From the NCBI GenBank assembly GCA_000708835.1, contig DF237540.1, positions 2,775-54,997 on the forward strand: a DNA stretch of 52,223 nucleotides. The letters are read 5' to 3'. A model generated the notes under the pieces. That model saw nothing but the letters and a program-made list of their open reading frames with translations. It had not been told where the DNA came from and ran no database searches. Positions 33,649-46,024 of the stretch are shown here, piece by piece (the stretch's first letter is position 1; each line of letters begins with the position of its first letter). This stretch comes from Klebsormidium nitens. Its lineage: Eukaryota; Streptophyta; Klebsormidiophyceae; Klebsormidiales; Klebsormidiaceae. The translations under genes were made by a program, and so were the position numbers.

Positions 33649-34586
33649 GACGGCACTACCGCGGCAGGCACCCCTACATAGGGGAGGCAAATGCCAGCTA
33701 GAATCGGGGGGGGGGGGGCGCGAATGGGGCGTCCTCTGCCGGCCTGCGAATGGGGCTGTCCGGGATGGGACCTGCTGTTCAGCAGTTCAAGTTTGGCCTG
33801 AAGGTTGAGGGGAATGGGCTCTGAAACGTGAACCAAGGTCGCTTGGATCCACTGTCCGCCCTTGAAGTTGAACTTGAAATTGGAGCCAGATCTGCCACCG
33901 CCTCCCTGCTGCAGGTGCCAGGACTGGTAGAGGTCTGCGCGTGTGCTCACTTCCCTCTGCCCTGGGCCTCGGATGTTCTGCTCTAGCTAGAGCAATTTGC
34001 AAGATCTCACGTCTCTTTTCAGATCTCTTTTCAGATCAGCCTGCATTTGCCTGGTCCGGTAGTACCGTACCGTATGGGTTACTCGTAGGTACCCGCAACC
34101 CCGGGTGGCGGCAGTACTTTTCTCAGGTGCGTTCAGCCGTCGATCTGGCACGAGGCTACCATTCGACGGATTTCAGGCGCCAAGAAAGCACGGGGGAACC
34201 AGGCAGGACAGGGGTACTTTCGAAGCCTCAATGCTGGTAGCAGCTGTCAGACTACCGGTACGGCGTCCAGGTCCAACGGCACACACAGACTTGGCGCGCC
34301 ACGTTTGGAATCGGATCGACCGATTTTGGTAGCTACTACTACTACCGTAGACTCAGGACTGTATAGCAGTGTAGGACTAGCCTAGCCAGATTCCAATGCC
34401 GATGGATTCTTGGAAGCTCAGCATAAGTTGGCCCTGGCAGCGCGGGGCGCCCAAGTCGAGGGGACTGCGAATCCAATGCTGAGAGACGCAGCGTGTGCGG
34501 AAGTCTGCCCTCGGTCTACGGGGATTCCAAAGTCGTTGGGGCCTTGATGGTCGCTGCACAGCTCTGCTGAGAGCGTTGTGGGAGCA
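33649..34586. other. Divergent spacer upstream of the glycosyltransferase and the CxxCxGxG gene
   Basis: It should hold the promoters of both flanking genes. It has an 11-base G-run near 33709-33719 and a short tandem repeat of TCTTTTCAGATC near 34012-34036. No coding frame is supported. Confidence 0.4.
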
Positions 34587-37208
34587 ATGGTGGCCACAGA
34601 CACCGCGCCCAGCAGCAGGGATGCCGGCTGGATCCCGTGGGATTCGCTGCAGGCCACGCTGGCCGACTACCACTGGGCACTGCAGGTCAGTGCGGCCCTG
34701 CCCCCCCTTGCAGCAGCTCCTAGACACAAGATGTGCACGAATGGCCCTCACTCTTGGCGTGTGCGTGCCTCTCTCTCTTTCGGCTCTTGCCGCTGTCCCT
34801 CTCCCCATCTGTGGCCCCTGAACCCCCCTGCTGCGGCTCTGCTGCGCGTGTGTGTGTGCAGGAGTACCTGCGCAGCCTGGTGGTGCGCGACGGCCCCGCC
34901 GATGGCTGCATCTCCCCGTGCCCGCGCTGCAAGGGCGATGGGCGCGGCCCGCCCGGGGACGGCGGCCTGGCGCAGCNNNNNNNNNNNNNNNNNNNNNNNN
35001 NNNNNNNNNNNNNNNNNNNNNNNNNNNNNNNNNNNNNNNNNNNNNNNNNNNNNNNNNNNNNNNNNNNNNNNNNNNNNNNNNNNNNNNNNNNNNNNNNNNN
35101 NNNNNNNNNNNNNNNNNNNNNNNNNNNNNNNNNNNNNNNNNNNNNNNNNNNNNNNNNNNNNNNNNNNNNNNNNNNNNNNNNNNNNNNNNNNNNNNNNNNN
35201 NNNNNNNNNNNNNNNNNNNNNNNNNNNNNNNNNNNNNNNNNNNNNNNNNNNNNNNNNNNNNNNNNNNNNNNNNNNNNNNAATCTGCAGCAGGCGCTGCAC
35301 CACCTCGAGGCGGACCCCTCGCGCAGCGCGCCGCAGCGGGGCGCACGCAGCCGGCCGTTTGCAGTGCTCTGGCGCTGGCGCGGCTTGGATGGGCTGGGGC
35401 CGCGCGGCGGGCGCGCCACGTGGGAGCGCCAATGCTGGTTCTGCGACGGGTGAGCCACTGACAGCCGCCCCGGACCACCAACAGGGGGGCTGGCCCTCAC
35501 GCATTTGCGTGGCTCTGCTTGGTGCTGCCATGGCGCAGCAGGGGCCCATTCCAGAGGTTGCGGCGCCCTGCTGGGGCGTGCTTGTCGCGGCGCTGCCCTG
35601 ACCCCGCGGCGCTGTGCGCTGTGCAGCGTGGGCATCATGCCCGTGGTCAACCTGCACGGCTACCTCTGTGCCTGGGCCCCCGCGGCACTCAACACCCGCC
35701 ACCACGCCGCCTCCGCCGCGCCCCCGTCCTCCGCTGCTGCTGTGCGCCCCCCCGCCCCGTCGCATGAGCGCCTGCAGCGCCGCAGGGCAGCGCTTGCTCG
35801 GGGCCACGCGGGGCGGGTCGGCACGCCGGGGCTGCGGCTGATGCGTGTGAGCAAGGCGCAGAAGGTGCCGGGAGAGAGCACGCAGCGCTACGTGGGCCAC
35901 CTGGTGCCCGCGTTTGAGGTGCGCGAGCGCGCAGAGCAGATGCCGCACTGGCACGACGGGCGCACCCGCCGCCGCGGCAACCTGCTGGAGTTTGACTGGC
36001 GCCGCGCGCAGTGGATTGCCGACGTGCAGGTAAGGGGGTGGGGGAGGGGAGGCGCGGAGAGCTCCACAACGTTGAGGCTGGCAGGGGCCAGAGGCGCTGC
36101 GCCTCCTCCAGTCTCTTATGCACGGCGGAGTGCGAAGGGCGTGCATGTTCCTCAGCCTGACTCCTTGTGCGCCCCCTGGCAACGTGCAGAACATTGTGGA
36201 GAGCCCGGTCGGGCCAGCCCCCCCTGCCGCTGCGCCGCCGCCCCCCCCACCCCGCCCCTTGGATGCGGCGCAACCCGCGGCTGGGGCCCTGGCCAAGGCC
36301 GCGCATCTCACGGGGGGGGACCGGCGGTCGGGCGGCATGGCGCGGCTGGAGCGCATGCTGGCGGACTGGAGCAGGAGGAGGCGGGGAGCAGGACGGCGCC
36401 AGGCAGGGGGTAAGCGCGGGCTGCCACAGACAGGGGGGCACACGCGGCGGCGGTCCTGTGGCTGCAGACAGCCCATGGCTGCTCAATGCGACCTCGCTCT
36501 TCCTGGTCGCTCCAGTAGTGGCCCCACTTTTGGCCGGGACCTCAGCCGCTGGTGCGTGCACTGGACCACGCGCCGCCAGCTGCGCGCTGGCGTACGCCCC
36601 CCTGCTTGGGGGCAGCAGGCTGCATTCGGTGGAGCCAGTGCGGCCACGCTGGTGAGGAGCCAGCCACTGACTGCGCTCTGTTGCTTCACGCAGGCGCCGA
36701 GCGGGCGGGCGAGGGATTGCCACAGGGGGGCCCGACCGCGGCAGCGCGCACGCGGGAGGGGCAACTAGGGGGACGGCGCAGCAGCGGTGCGAGAGGGGGC
36801 ACGGCAGGGCAGGGAAGAGAGGGGCGGGCAGGGCGGCCAGCGGCGGAAGAGAGGGACCCAGCGGGGCCTCGGGGCCGTATGGGGAGGGGAGGCAACGGGC
36901 CAGGGAGGGGGCAGCGGCAGGGAGAGGGGCGCGGCGCGCCGGTGACTCTGGATGGCGACTTCCCGGAAGACCTGGTCAGCATCCGGCCAGGGTACGAGGA
37001 GGAGGAGGAGGGGGCGGCAGCAGCGGCGGCGGTGGCGGCAGGGCGGGCAGGGCTGGAGGGGGGAGTGACGTTCCGGGACAGGATCTTTGACCCGCGGCTG
37101 CGCGCATCGCCGCTGCTGCAACCCATGCTCAGGATCAGTGAGGCGCTCTCGTTGAGCTTCTTAGGCGAACGAAGGGACGCCCGAGCTGGACCCAGCACCC
37201 CAGATTGA
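34587..37208 (+). CDS. Uncharacterised protein with two DnaJ-type CxxCxGxG motifs (interrupted by assembly gap)
   Basis: Exons that join in phase: 34587-34685, 34862 to the gap at 34977, then 35280-35449, 35627-36029, 36190-36409 and 36694-37208. Missing sequence may include an intron or exon. The visible part is just over 500 residues. Two motifs stand out: CPRCKGDGRG before the gap and CWFCDGVGI at the 35449/35627 exon junction, both CxxCxGxG as in the DnaJ zinc-binding cysteine-rich region. No J-domain is visible. The middle reads VVNLHGYLCAWAPAAL and YVGHLVPAFEVRERAEQMPH; the C-terminal third is Arg/Gly-rich low complexity, ending VTFRDRIFDPRLRA and a polar tail. The family is not recognised; the exon structure and phases support a real gene. 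The 34587 ATG opens MVATDTAPSS and gives the longest frame. Confidence 0.7.
34977..35279. other. Assembly gap (303 N)
   Basis: A run of N inside the CxxCxGxG gene. Long apparent frames crossing it have no meaning. The true length is unknown, so the frame across it is inferred from the protein-like sequence on either side. Confidence 0.99.
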
Positions 37209-38828
37209 CCTTGCTTTAAGTTTTGCTTTGAGTTGGGCTGGTACAAGCATAAGCTTGGCCTGAACATAGTCTTCCAACCCAGGGATCTGGTTCTTTGGGA
37301 GAGTCCGCTTTTGAGTGTTTGTCATCTCTCCACATATGACTTGTGCAGCTGGCTAGGCGATCATGCACGGCCTGAACGATGGGTACAAGCTCCTGGATCG
37401 CTTCATTCTCGTTCGTTGCCTTGCATATCCAATTGGCTGGCCGGGCTCAAGCTGTGATGTATGAACCATCTTTCGTCAGTCGGTGGATTATGGAAAAAGG
37501 CAAAGGGATCGACAGAAAAGGTGCTCGAAGAGCACACGTGCTTTTGCAGGAGTTGCGGTTTGTATAGCAGACTTCAATTGTATAGTGCATGATGGTGACT
37601 TGTACCATACATATCTGTACGTGTGGTTTGGCATGAAACTTGTGGACCAGGCATATGCTACCGTTCAATATCTATGTAGTACGTTGACCTGACTTTGGGC
37701 AATCCAATCCAATTGAACCAATCAATCCAGTCGTTACAACATGCATGCATGATGAGCCGTGCTTAAGCGGTTGCCAGTTTTCCTTTATTGTGCAGGTGTC
37801 AAACGGATTTGCAGGTTGACCATCGGCCTGGTTTTATTCATCGACTGCGCATCACCAGTATCGATGTGTGTTCTTGATGTGGCATTAATTTGAGGATTGC
37901 AATCCTCATGACGTGGGTAAGTTGAATTGGGGCCGCGCGGCCATAACATGTCCTCCAAGAAGCATCCGCGACTAAATGTCATCCGCATTCATGTGCATGC
38001 GCGAACGAGGAAAGCACTCTAGCTAGTCTCGGAGGGCTGCCATCTGCATACCTATGTATGGTCAAGACAGGCTTCTTTGACAGCTCGCCGTTCGTGTCCA
38101 CATGGCTGGCATGTATTGTCAGTGTCCGAATGATCGGGCCCATCATTGCAGCCGGATCGGATCGGATGGCCGCGGGATAGTTGTTCATATACATGGCCTG
38201 GCATGCCGCCATGAGTGAAGACAGGCCGACAGAGATCATGCACCCGGTTCTCGACAGAGCGTTGCTTAATGGCTCAACGTGGCTCAGGGTTTATATAACA
38301 GCAAGTGACCATAACGCACGTACACTGGCCAAGGTTTGCACGGCGCATGGGAGTTATTACGTCCTCATCGAGTGCAACATGCATCTTGAGAACTGATGTA
38401 CATTATGATGGTTGGAGTACGTCAGCTAAAGTTGTGACTTGTAGCATACATTTATATGGAGTCACCATGCATGAGGGTATAGCTCATGCGCTAGTGGCAG
38501 AACATACACTTTAGTGTCCAATCCATGCCTAATGACATCACATACAAAGAGAAGCCGTCGGAAGCTTCCCCGTGACTGCTATGGTTCACTGCAAGTTTGA
38601 TCATTAGCATCCCTTCGATGTACCTGTCGGTGTCACTCAAGAAGGGACGAACTCATCAAGGACCGGCTACAGGTGTCAAAATGTCAGAGACCTGTCAATC
38701 ACAGCGCATTGGGTGAGAGACTAATAGATGGAAGGACTGACGGGGAGCATGTGACTCATGAGTCTTCGAACATGATCGGATTCGACTGTCCTGAATTTGG
38801 CAGAAACGACGAGCTTTGCACCTGACGA
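37209..38828. other. Spacer between the CxxCxGxG gene and RAD23
   Basis: Convergent 3' ends flank it. Several short frames (for example 37785-37988 and 37979-38239 on the minus strand) have no motif. A CATGCATGCATGATG run lies at about 37740. No gene, RNA or mobile element was recognised. Confidence 0.4.
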
Positions 38829-41800
38829 CTAGTCCTCCATGTCCTGTGCATGCTCTAGGAGATAGTTGGCCGCCAGGTTCTCGTTCTTGTCACAAGCGAG
38901 AAAGGCTTCGATCACCCTGGCTCGATCGAACCCCATGGATTCTAGCTGCAACCACAACCACAGAAAACGCCTCAAGATCAGCGCCAGCTTCCAGTCTTGC
39001 TTGACTATTCAAGGGCTCAGTCTTTCGGAACCTGCCCCACGGGCATTGCGTGAGATTACGATTGAGCGGCCGCAACCAGGCAGGGAGACGACACACGGCT
39101 GCCCGGCGTGCATTCCCACCACCCCCCGCCGCTGCAGAGAGCGCAGGAGAGCCGTTGCCGGCCGGCAGGCGGAGCTGGGCTCACTCTGTCGATGGCCTCC
39201 TTCTCCTCGGGCGTAACGTTGATGGCCTGCGGCGCGCCCCCCCCCATCTCGCCCAGCTGCCCCAAAATGTCCCTGCACGCACACATCGCCACGCGCTGCG
39301 CCGTCACACTCACGCAAACGCCTCAGGGCGCGGCCCCGTCCCTGCGGCAGGCGACTTGCGCGCAGGCATGGCGGCAGACTGCCGCACAGTGCAGACAGTG
39401 CGCGACGTGGCAGGATGCGGGCGGTCAGGAGGGCTCACGCTTCGCCCTCTGCGGCGGGCTCATTGATGAGGCGCAGGAACTCGGCCTGGTGCGCGTTGAT
39501 GAGCGCCAGCAGCTGCGGGTTCTGCTTGCCCAGCTCCTGCAGCATCGGCTGCACACACACACACACCCGCCAGTGGGTCAGCGCACTGCCGCAGCCGCCA
39601 GCGCACGGCAGGCCAGCCCAGCAGCGCGGCCCCCAGGGCGAGCAGATGCGCGCGCATGCCGCGAGGCTTGCCTGCGGTGGGAGCCCTCACCTGCAGGATG
39701 GTCGGGTTGGCCTGCACCATCTGGCGCAGCGCTTGGAACTGCGGGTTCTCGCGCAAGAAGTCGAGCGCCCCGGCCGGCCCCGCGCCCGCTGCGGCGCCCC
39801 CCCAGCCGGGCATGCCCTGCGGGAACAGGTCCAGTGGCGCTGCATTGGGGCCACCACCGGGCGGGCCCGCCGCAGGAGCCGCAGAGGCAGGAGAAGCCGC
39901 AGCCCCGGGGGCAGGCGCAGCGTCAGAGCCTGGAGGGGGGGGCGCAGGAGTGGCGCCGCGAGCAACCACAGGAGCGGCCTCCGCGGTCTCCGGGATGCCC
40001 TGATGCAGACAGTGAGGGAGCAGCAGAGGCAGTCAGGGAGGGGCATGCGAGCCAAAGTGCCCCCGGCCATGCGCAACACCGCAGTGTCTGTGCAGCACAA
40101 CAGCTGGGGTGCGCAGAGTCTCCCCCGCAGCGCAGCGCTTGAGCGCGCCTGCGGAGGGCCACTCACGGTGTAGAGGTACTCGACGGCGCGCTCGGGGTTG
40201 TTGTACGCGGCGCTCAGGGCCTTGACCACCTGGTCGCGCTGGAAGGCGCCGCCGCCCATCTCCAGGATCTGCGCAATGGTGCTCTCCAGCGCGCTCCCCG
40301 CCACCAGCGTGGACGCCGCACTGTCGTACCCCGCCTCCCCCGCCACGCCGCCCACCGCACTGCACACACACACACACACACACACGCGATGCACCACACC
40401 TCAGCGCTACAGCCACAGGAGCAGCAGCGGAGTAAGGAAGGCATCCCCGCTGGCAAGGCATGGGGGAGGCCCTGCAGCGGGCATCAGCTGGCGCGTGGCA
40501 GGGGCTGTCGCAGAGGAGGGCTGCGCGCAGAGCAGCTGAGGGTGCACCCAGGGGCAGAGGGGCTTACGGCGCAGTAGCAGCAGCAGCAGCAGGGGCTGGG
40601 GCGGCGGCAGCCCTGCAGCAGGGGGGAGAAGGGGAGAGGGTCAGACCCGCGGGCCAAGCAAGGGCGGGAGTGCCAAGAGAGGCTTTGCCTGGTGGCGCAG
40701 CAGGAACGGGCCCTCCGGTGGGACCATGGCGGGCCCCACGCAGGCCGCTGCATCGGCCGTGCAAGGGGGGCTGGCCCGCGCTGGCCCGCTCTGCTATGCC
40801 TCAGGAGCCTGGCCCCTGGCAAGCGGCAGCAGGGAGCAGCGATAGGCGTGGCAGGGCCTAGCACAAGAAGCAAAGGGAGCAAAGCATGGAGGACGCACGC
40901 AGCAGGGGGCGCCGCAGCAGGGGGAGCAGCAGCAGGGGGGGCAACAGCAGCAGGCGCAGCGGTAGGGGGCGCCGCAGCGGGGCTGGCAGCGGGCACAGGA
41001 GGAGCAGCCGAGGGAGGGGCCGCAGCGGGCTTGGCCTGCAGACAGAGCAAGGGGGGGGTGGGGAAAGGCAGGAGCAAGAACGGCAAAGGACGGGCACTTG
41101 GAGCGGCAGCGATTGGAGTGCAGGAAGCAGTTGTGCGGGGCAGAGGAGGCAAGGAGGGCAGCAAGTGCGAGGTCCTGATCATAGCCACCACAACCTGAAG
41201 TGGCCACTGAAGCAAAACTTGCTCGCACTTGTGAACAAAACTGCAGAGGCACAGGGGCGGGCAGAGAGGTATGGCAGATGCACAGGTGCCGGCAGAGAGG
41301 TATGGAAGATGGAGGTTGCAAAGGAGAATGATGCACTAATTATCAGATCAACATAGAAACAGGAGAACCCAGAAAGAAACTCAACAGCAATGGAATCAAG
41401 AAGGTATGATAACATTGAAAGGAAAAGCAAGAGCGGCGAAAAGAAAACAAGGTCGGAATGTTGGCGCAAGCAGGTGCAGTCCATGCATCCGTACTGCTGG
41501 GTGCCGCGTGGCGGATGCTGCTGACCTTGGTGAGCATGACCACCACGAAGCCGCTCTCGGCGATGCTGTTGTCGGCCACGCTGGTGTCGTCCTTAAGCAC
41601 CTTGCCCTGGTAGATGAGCACCTGAGCGCCAACCGGGTACGCCTCTGCGCCCTGCGCTGCCGCCACCTTGCGCTTCACCTCCGCAATCTGCGCAGCGCAG
41701 CACAGCAGCACACCAGGGGCACTCACCACCACGGCAGCAACAGCGATGGGCAACCCCATCACTCACTTGACAGCGGCAATTCGCACCCGGAGTCACACAC

Positions 41801-41949
41801 TGGATGGGCAACACAGGAACCGAAAGGGGAGGCAACCGTGAGGGAAATGCAAGCAGCACAGTCAGCGCCTCGCATGAGCTCACCTTGTCGGTTGCATCCA
41901 CCTCCAGGCTGAAATTCTGACCCTTCAGGGTCTTCACCGTAATCTTCAT
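38829..41949 (-). CDS. RAD23: Ubiquitin receptor RAD23
   Basis: RAD23 shuttles ubiquitylated proteins to the proteasome and stabilises XPC/RAD4 in nucleotide excision repair. Nine exons on the minus strand: 41949-41884, 41687-41526, 41035-40899, 40612-40568, 40359-40167, 39999-39691, 39548-39439, 39272-39185 and 38945-38829. All are GT-AG and in phase, giving 408 residues. The ubiquitin-like domain is residues 1-76 ([20 protein letters not shown]). An Ala/Pro linker is followed by UBA1 (about 155-201: [32 protein letters not shown]). The XPC-binding/STI1 domain is at about 275-335 ([40 protein letters not shown]), and UBA2 is at the C-terminus ([31 protein letters not shown]). The order UBL-UBA-XPCB-UBA is diagnostic. 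It lies head-to-head with UBC13. Confidence 0.96.
39552..39566. repeat. (CA)n microsatellite in RAD23 intron
   Basis: A short CA run; on the transcribed minus strand it reads (TG)n immediately before the acceptor of exon 7. Confidence 0.9.
40363..40385. repeat. (CA)n microsatellite in RAD23 intron
   Basis: A 23-base CA run; on the minus strand it is (TG)n ending at the TGCAG acceptor of exon 5 and takes the place of the usual polypyrimidine tract. Confidence 0.95.
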
Positions 41950-42831
41950 CTTCAGAACTTCCGTTAGGCGTCGGGCGGAACCGACAGAGTCTCTTCCTGG
42001 CAAGTTGTAAACGTCCTCTCCTTGCTGTCAAATGATCTGAACTTTGCTCAAAAGTCTTCCAAGTTGAGACCCAGGGCCGTTCCTGGCAGCAACCGCTGAC
42101 AAGTACCTACGTAGTTATTAGCCCGCGTGGCGCACAAGGAGTTCAAGCACTGTTCAACTTCAAGTTCAAAGCAATTGTCAGAGAAGAAGGAACTTTATTC
42201 CTGCTATCCCATAGACCCGAAAATTGGAAAAGGGTTTGGCTGACGCTTCTTGGCACATAGCGCAAAGCGGTACTACTGTTTCTGTGACACCCGTGGGCCG
42301 TGGATGAAGTTCGCGGAAAACCTCAAGAACTTAATGTATAATCTGGAGGTTTTAAAAAGCATCATTCGAGTCATCTCAGACTCTGCATACCGGTATGCCG
42401 TACGGTACTAAAACATCATGCAGGTCTAGGTTACTGTAGGTACCTCCTACCATCGTATTTGAATTTTCTCAAAAATCCTCAAAATTTGGATCCGCAATAG
42501 GCCCGCCTGAGGGGATCCCCGGGAAGGCCGTATATCGAGTCTTGACAATCCGTGCCCCGGGCACTGGAAAACGACGGAATTGGAGCCGCGATTCCGGCGA
42601 CCGCGGTTTTGATTAGATAGGGTGGTCAACACTTAACCCAAGTGAAGTACGGTATAATGTTGGGCTGGCCCCTGTACCACAGAGATGAGGACAGTGCAGC
42701 CAGGGCTCCGTTCAGGCAGCAAAAACTTGGTAGTCCTTGAAAGCGTTTAACTTTTTGGTGGCGCTCATTACATCTGTAGACTGCCTATTGGGCCTCGTCA
42801 TTTGGACTCTCCTGTGCGACTGCTTCTGTAG
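41950..42831. promoter_or_regulatory. Divergent promoter region of RAD23 and UBC13
   Basis: About 880 bases separate the two start codons. The interval must hold both 5' untranslated regions and promoters. No TATA box or known DNA-damage element was identified, and no coding frame is supported. Confidence 0.5.
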
Positions 42832-42834
42832 ATG

Positions 42835-44934
42835 ATGGCGGCCAACTCCAACCTACCACGGCGAATTATAAAGGTAGGAAGCAAGCTTTGCTTTGAAGAC
42901 TCCAAACCCTAAATACATGCTTCGCTTGTTGCACACATATCTTAGCATAACGTGCATATTTTTAGCTGTTATTCTCACTGGAATCTGCTTTGCCGTACAG
43001 GAAACACAGCGGCTGCTCAGTGAACCAGGTATGTTTACAAACTGGAGTCTCTTCCAATGGTGTGATGAAGCAGATGACGAGCAGCGTGTAACTCTGTTGT
43101 GTGCACAGCGAGGTCCTCGCTCGCCCGCGGAAGATGCTGGGGCAACCGGATGTTGCCGGCCCTGCTGATCTTCTTCCTTTTCCATGCTGCAGCGCCGGGG
43201 ATCAGTGCCTCACCGGCTGAGGACAACTTGCGCCACTTTAATGTGATGATTTTAGGGCCAACACAATCTCCTTATGAAGGTAGGGGGAGCAGGCAAAGAT
43301 TGGGTTGCACTTGGACAGATCGGTGGGGTGTTGGAAGAGCTATTTGTGCACCATTCCCGGCATGAGCAGAGACTAGCGACAGACGACAGCACGACAGCAT
43401 GACAGGGGCGGCAGCTGGCTCACTTTGTGTCTGTTTTGTCTGCAGGCGGTGTTTTCAAATTGGAGCTATTTCTACCAGAGGATTACCCGATGGCACCCCC
43501 AAAGGTCACCATTTTGCTTTGCCAACCTGTGCTTCTAGCTCCGCTGACAGCCGCTTGCCTGCTGTATGCGTTTCAAGAAAAGGCAACTGCCTTTACGAAG
43601 ACACCTCAGACAATTGGCATGGGATTGTGGAGACAATGACCCTCATCACTGACTACCTTGCTTGTTGGGAAGCCTTGTCCACAAGCTAAACTCCTTGGGT
43701 TTTGTTTTAATCGTTGGTGTTGTATCTTGGTTAGAATGTGTTGAAACGCTTTCTTTCTTATCAAGGCCTTCCTCACTACGGAGGCTCATTGTGATGCAAC
43801 GTGTGGATGTGCAGGTCCGATTCCTTACAAAGTTATATCACCCAAATGTTGATAAGGTGAGTTTGGAGATGGTTCCAGAGTATTATAGACCAGTGCAATC
43901 ACCTGAGCTCTTTAATTTGTGCCCGAGTACAGCAGATCCTGAGTTCTCCTGATCGTGCACAGGGCAAACCTGTGCTTCTGATTGGGTTGTCTCAAGCCAC
44001 ACTTTCAGCCTGATTGAATTGCAATTGCTGTCAAGCCTGATATTGCCTACTTCAGCCTGAGTACTCAGAGCACAGATTTTAATGTTGGGTCTCACTTTTG
44101 CAGCTAGGACGCATCTGCCTCGATATTTTGAAAGACAAATGGAGCCCTGCCCTGCAGATTCGAACTGTCCTTCTTAGGTGAGAGGTTAGGCAAAGCTGTT
44201 TGACTTTGATGCAGTCAGACCATTGCAGTAGACAGGGCCAGTTCTTACTCTGTGTCCAGAAGCTGCTTGCTTTCTCTGTGGACGACTTGCGGTCACACGC
44301 AGACTAATCATGGTCATTGTACTCCAAGAAAGTGATTGTGGTCAATGTGAATCAAGAATGTGACGCACCCTTGGATTCTGGATGCAGTATTCAAGCTTTG
44401 TTGAGTGCACCAAATCCGGATGACCCACTTGCGGAGAATGTTGCAAAGCATTGGAAGCAGAATGAAATCGAAGCAGTTGCTACGGGTGAGTGATCTTACG
44501 TCGAGTTTTCTAAATTCAGTCAGGGATTCTCATTGAGTTCCTGATAGTCGTTCAATTTTGACTTTGGAAGCCTTGACATGTCGCTTGAATGAAACTCCAT
44601 CTTGTGGTGTTCGGGCCATTGTGAGCAGATTGAAGAGAGGAGCATTCATCAAGCATTATGCTTCTGGAGCTTACTCTATCATGCTTGCAAAAGGCACCCC
44701 ACGTTCCGGCAACACAAATACAACAGTGAAAGGTACTTATCAGAGCAAAAATACTGCATCTCGTCACTTTGATGCATCCGAACAGGCTTCTCTATGTTCT
44801 CAATTTTGTTGTATCATCGACCTTGCTCTAATCTATGCACTTGATCCACTTTCGGAGGAACGAATTCGTGCCTAAACGTTTTGTGTTTACGTGCAGCGAA
44901 GGAATGGACACGACTATATGCTGGAGGTGCATAA
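42835..44934 (+). CDS. UBC13: Ubiquitin-conjugating enzyme E2 N (UBC13 type)
   Basis: UBC13 with a UEV partner builds Lys63-linked ubiquitin chains in post-replication repair and signalling. Eight exons: 42835-42873, 43001-43028, 43193-43279, 43446-43504, 43815-43856, 44104-44177, 44388-44485 and 44897-44934. All are GT-AG and in phase, giving 154 residues. An ATG three bases upstream (42832) is in frame and would add one Met. Key stretches are [58 protein letters not shown] with catalytic Cys90, [20 protein letters not shown] and [10 protein letters not shown] at the end. The length and the near-identity to plant UBC35/36 and UBC13 proteins leave little doubt. Exon 2 is only 28 nt. Confidence 0.97.
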
Positions 44935-46024
44935 AGCCGCTGTGTAGTCGATAGGAGCTGGGGCTAAATATGTAAAGTGTAAGGAGGCGTCAAATTTGCG
45001 ACCGTCATATCCAAGTGATGTTAAGTGGGCCTTATACTTGCTTTCTCACGTTTTCGCAAATTCGTTTTTAGCATACTACATTCTCACCCTTTCAAGGTTA
45101 TGGCCGTTTACAAAATATTCGAAACACTTGGGTCGTATCCTTGGTATGACACTTAGGGTGATCAAAACCAATCGTTATTTAGCCCGCTTGAGCTTCAAAC
45201 CTGGGGCGAGAGTCGGATGACTGCAGCATAGTGTGCTCGTGTGTCTCTTTTGGGTCAACATCGACTATATTGCAATTTCCCAAATGAAAAAGCACAGGAG
45301 GCTCCGAGCTCACCTAGTTGCATTCGATACTAAATTAGATGGTTCAACTTTAGCTCATGGCTCACGCAACCTCAACGATCGGCCCTTTGAACTCTTAATC
45401 ATTGTTTATCATGTGTGCATGTTTGGTTGTCATGGTGGCTGCAATTGTAAGCCTTGGCATGATCTTTAAGTTTGGAGAATGATCTAGGTTGTGCAGCAAA
45501 TAATTGGTTGGCCGGCGAGATTGGAGCTTGGCTAGCTCAAGGATATTTAGAGCTGGTTGTATATGAGCATGTGCCAACGCTACTACCGGACTTGGAACCG
45601 GGACTATGTGAGCCCAAAGGGAAATTTTAAATTCGGGCCCGCTAAAGTGCAACAAGTCACACTAGTCATGAAACAAGCTTAGCCTACTCGTCATCCGCGT
45701 ACTATCCATCATCCTCATCAACAAACTAGCGGCCTAGAAGAAGAGTAGTTGACTCGGAGCCACTGCCTACCAAGATCATGAATATATCCATATCCAAGAG
45801 TACACTGTGTTGAATTTTTGCGCCAAGGTCGGCCACTGATTCTCTAATGTATGCTGAAGCATCGGTGGGCGCGGTCCGCTTGATCGTTGATGCAAGTTGA
45901 GCAAAACGACATTTGTCGGAAGCCCGTAGCGGAATCCGAGTGGCAGAGAAAGCTCAAAAGGAAATTATCAACCTTTGGTCCTGAGAAACTTGAAGAAAGA
46001 AAGGGAACGCAATAGGCTAAACTT
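44935..46024. other. Spacer between UBC13 and the plus-strand copia relic
   Basis: It begins with the UBC13 3' untranslated region; two TGTAA-like signals lie near 44968-44982. The right part may hold the leader or a decayed long terminal repeat of the copia element, but no matching repeat was found. No gene is supported. Confidence 0.4.

Noticed and set aside
32239-33681. 480-codon plus-strand frame
   Set aside because: Antisense to the GT2 exon, whose minus-strand frame carries clear catalytic motifs.
34377-36476. 699-codon minus-strand frame
   Set aside because: It crosses 303 N bases that cannot contain stops, so its length is an artefact; the plus strand has the coherent spliced gene.
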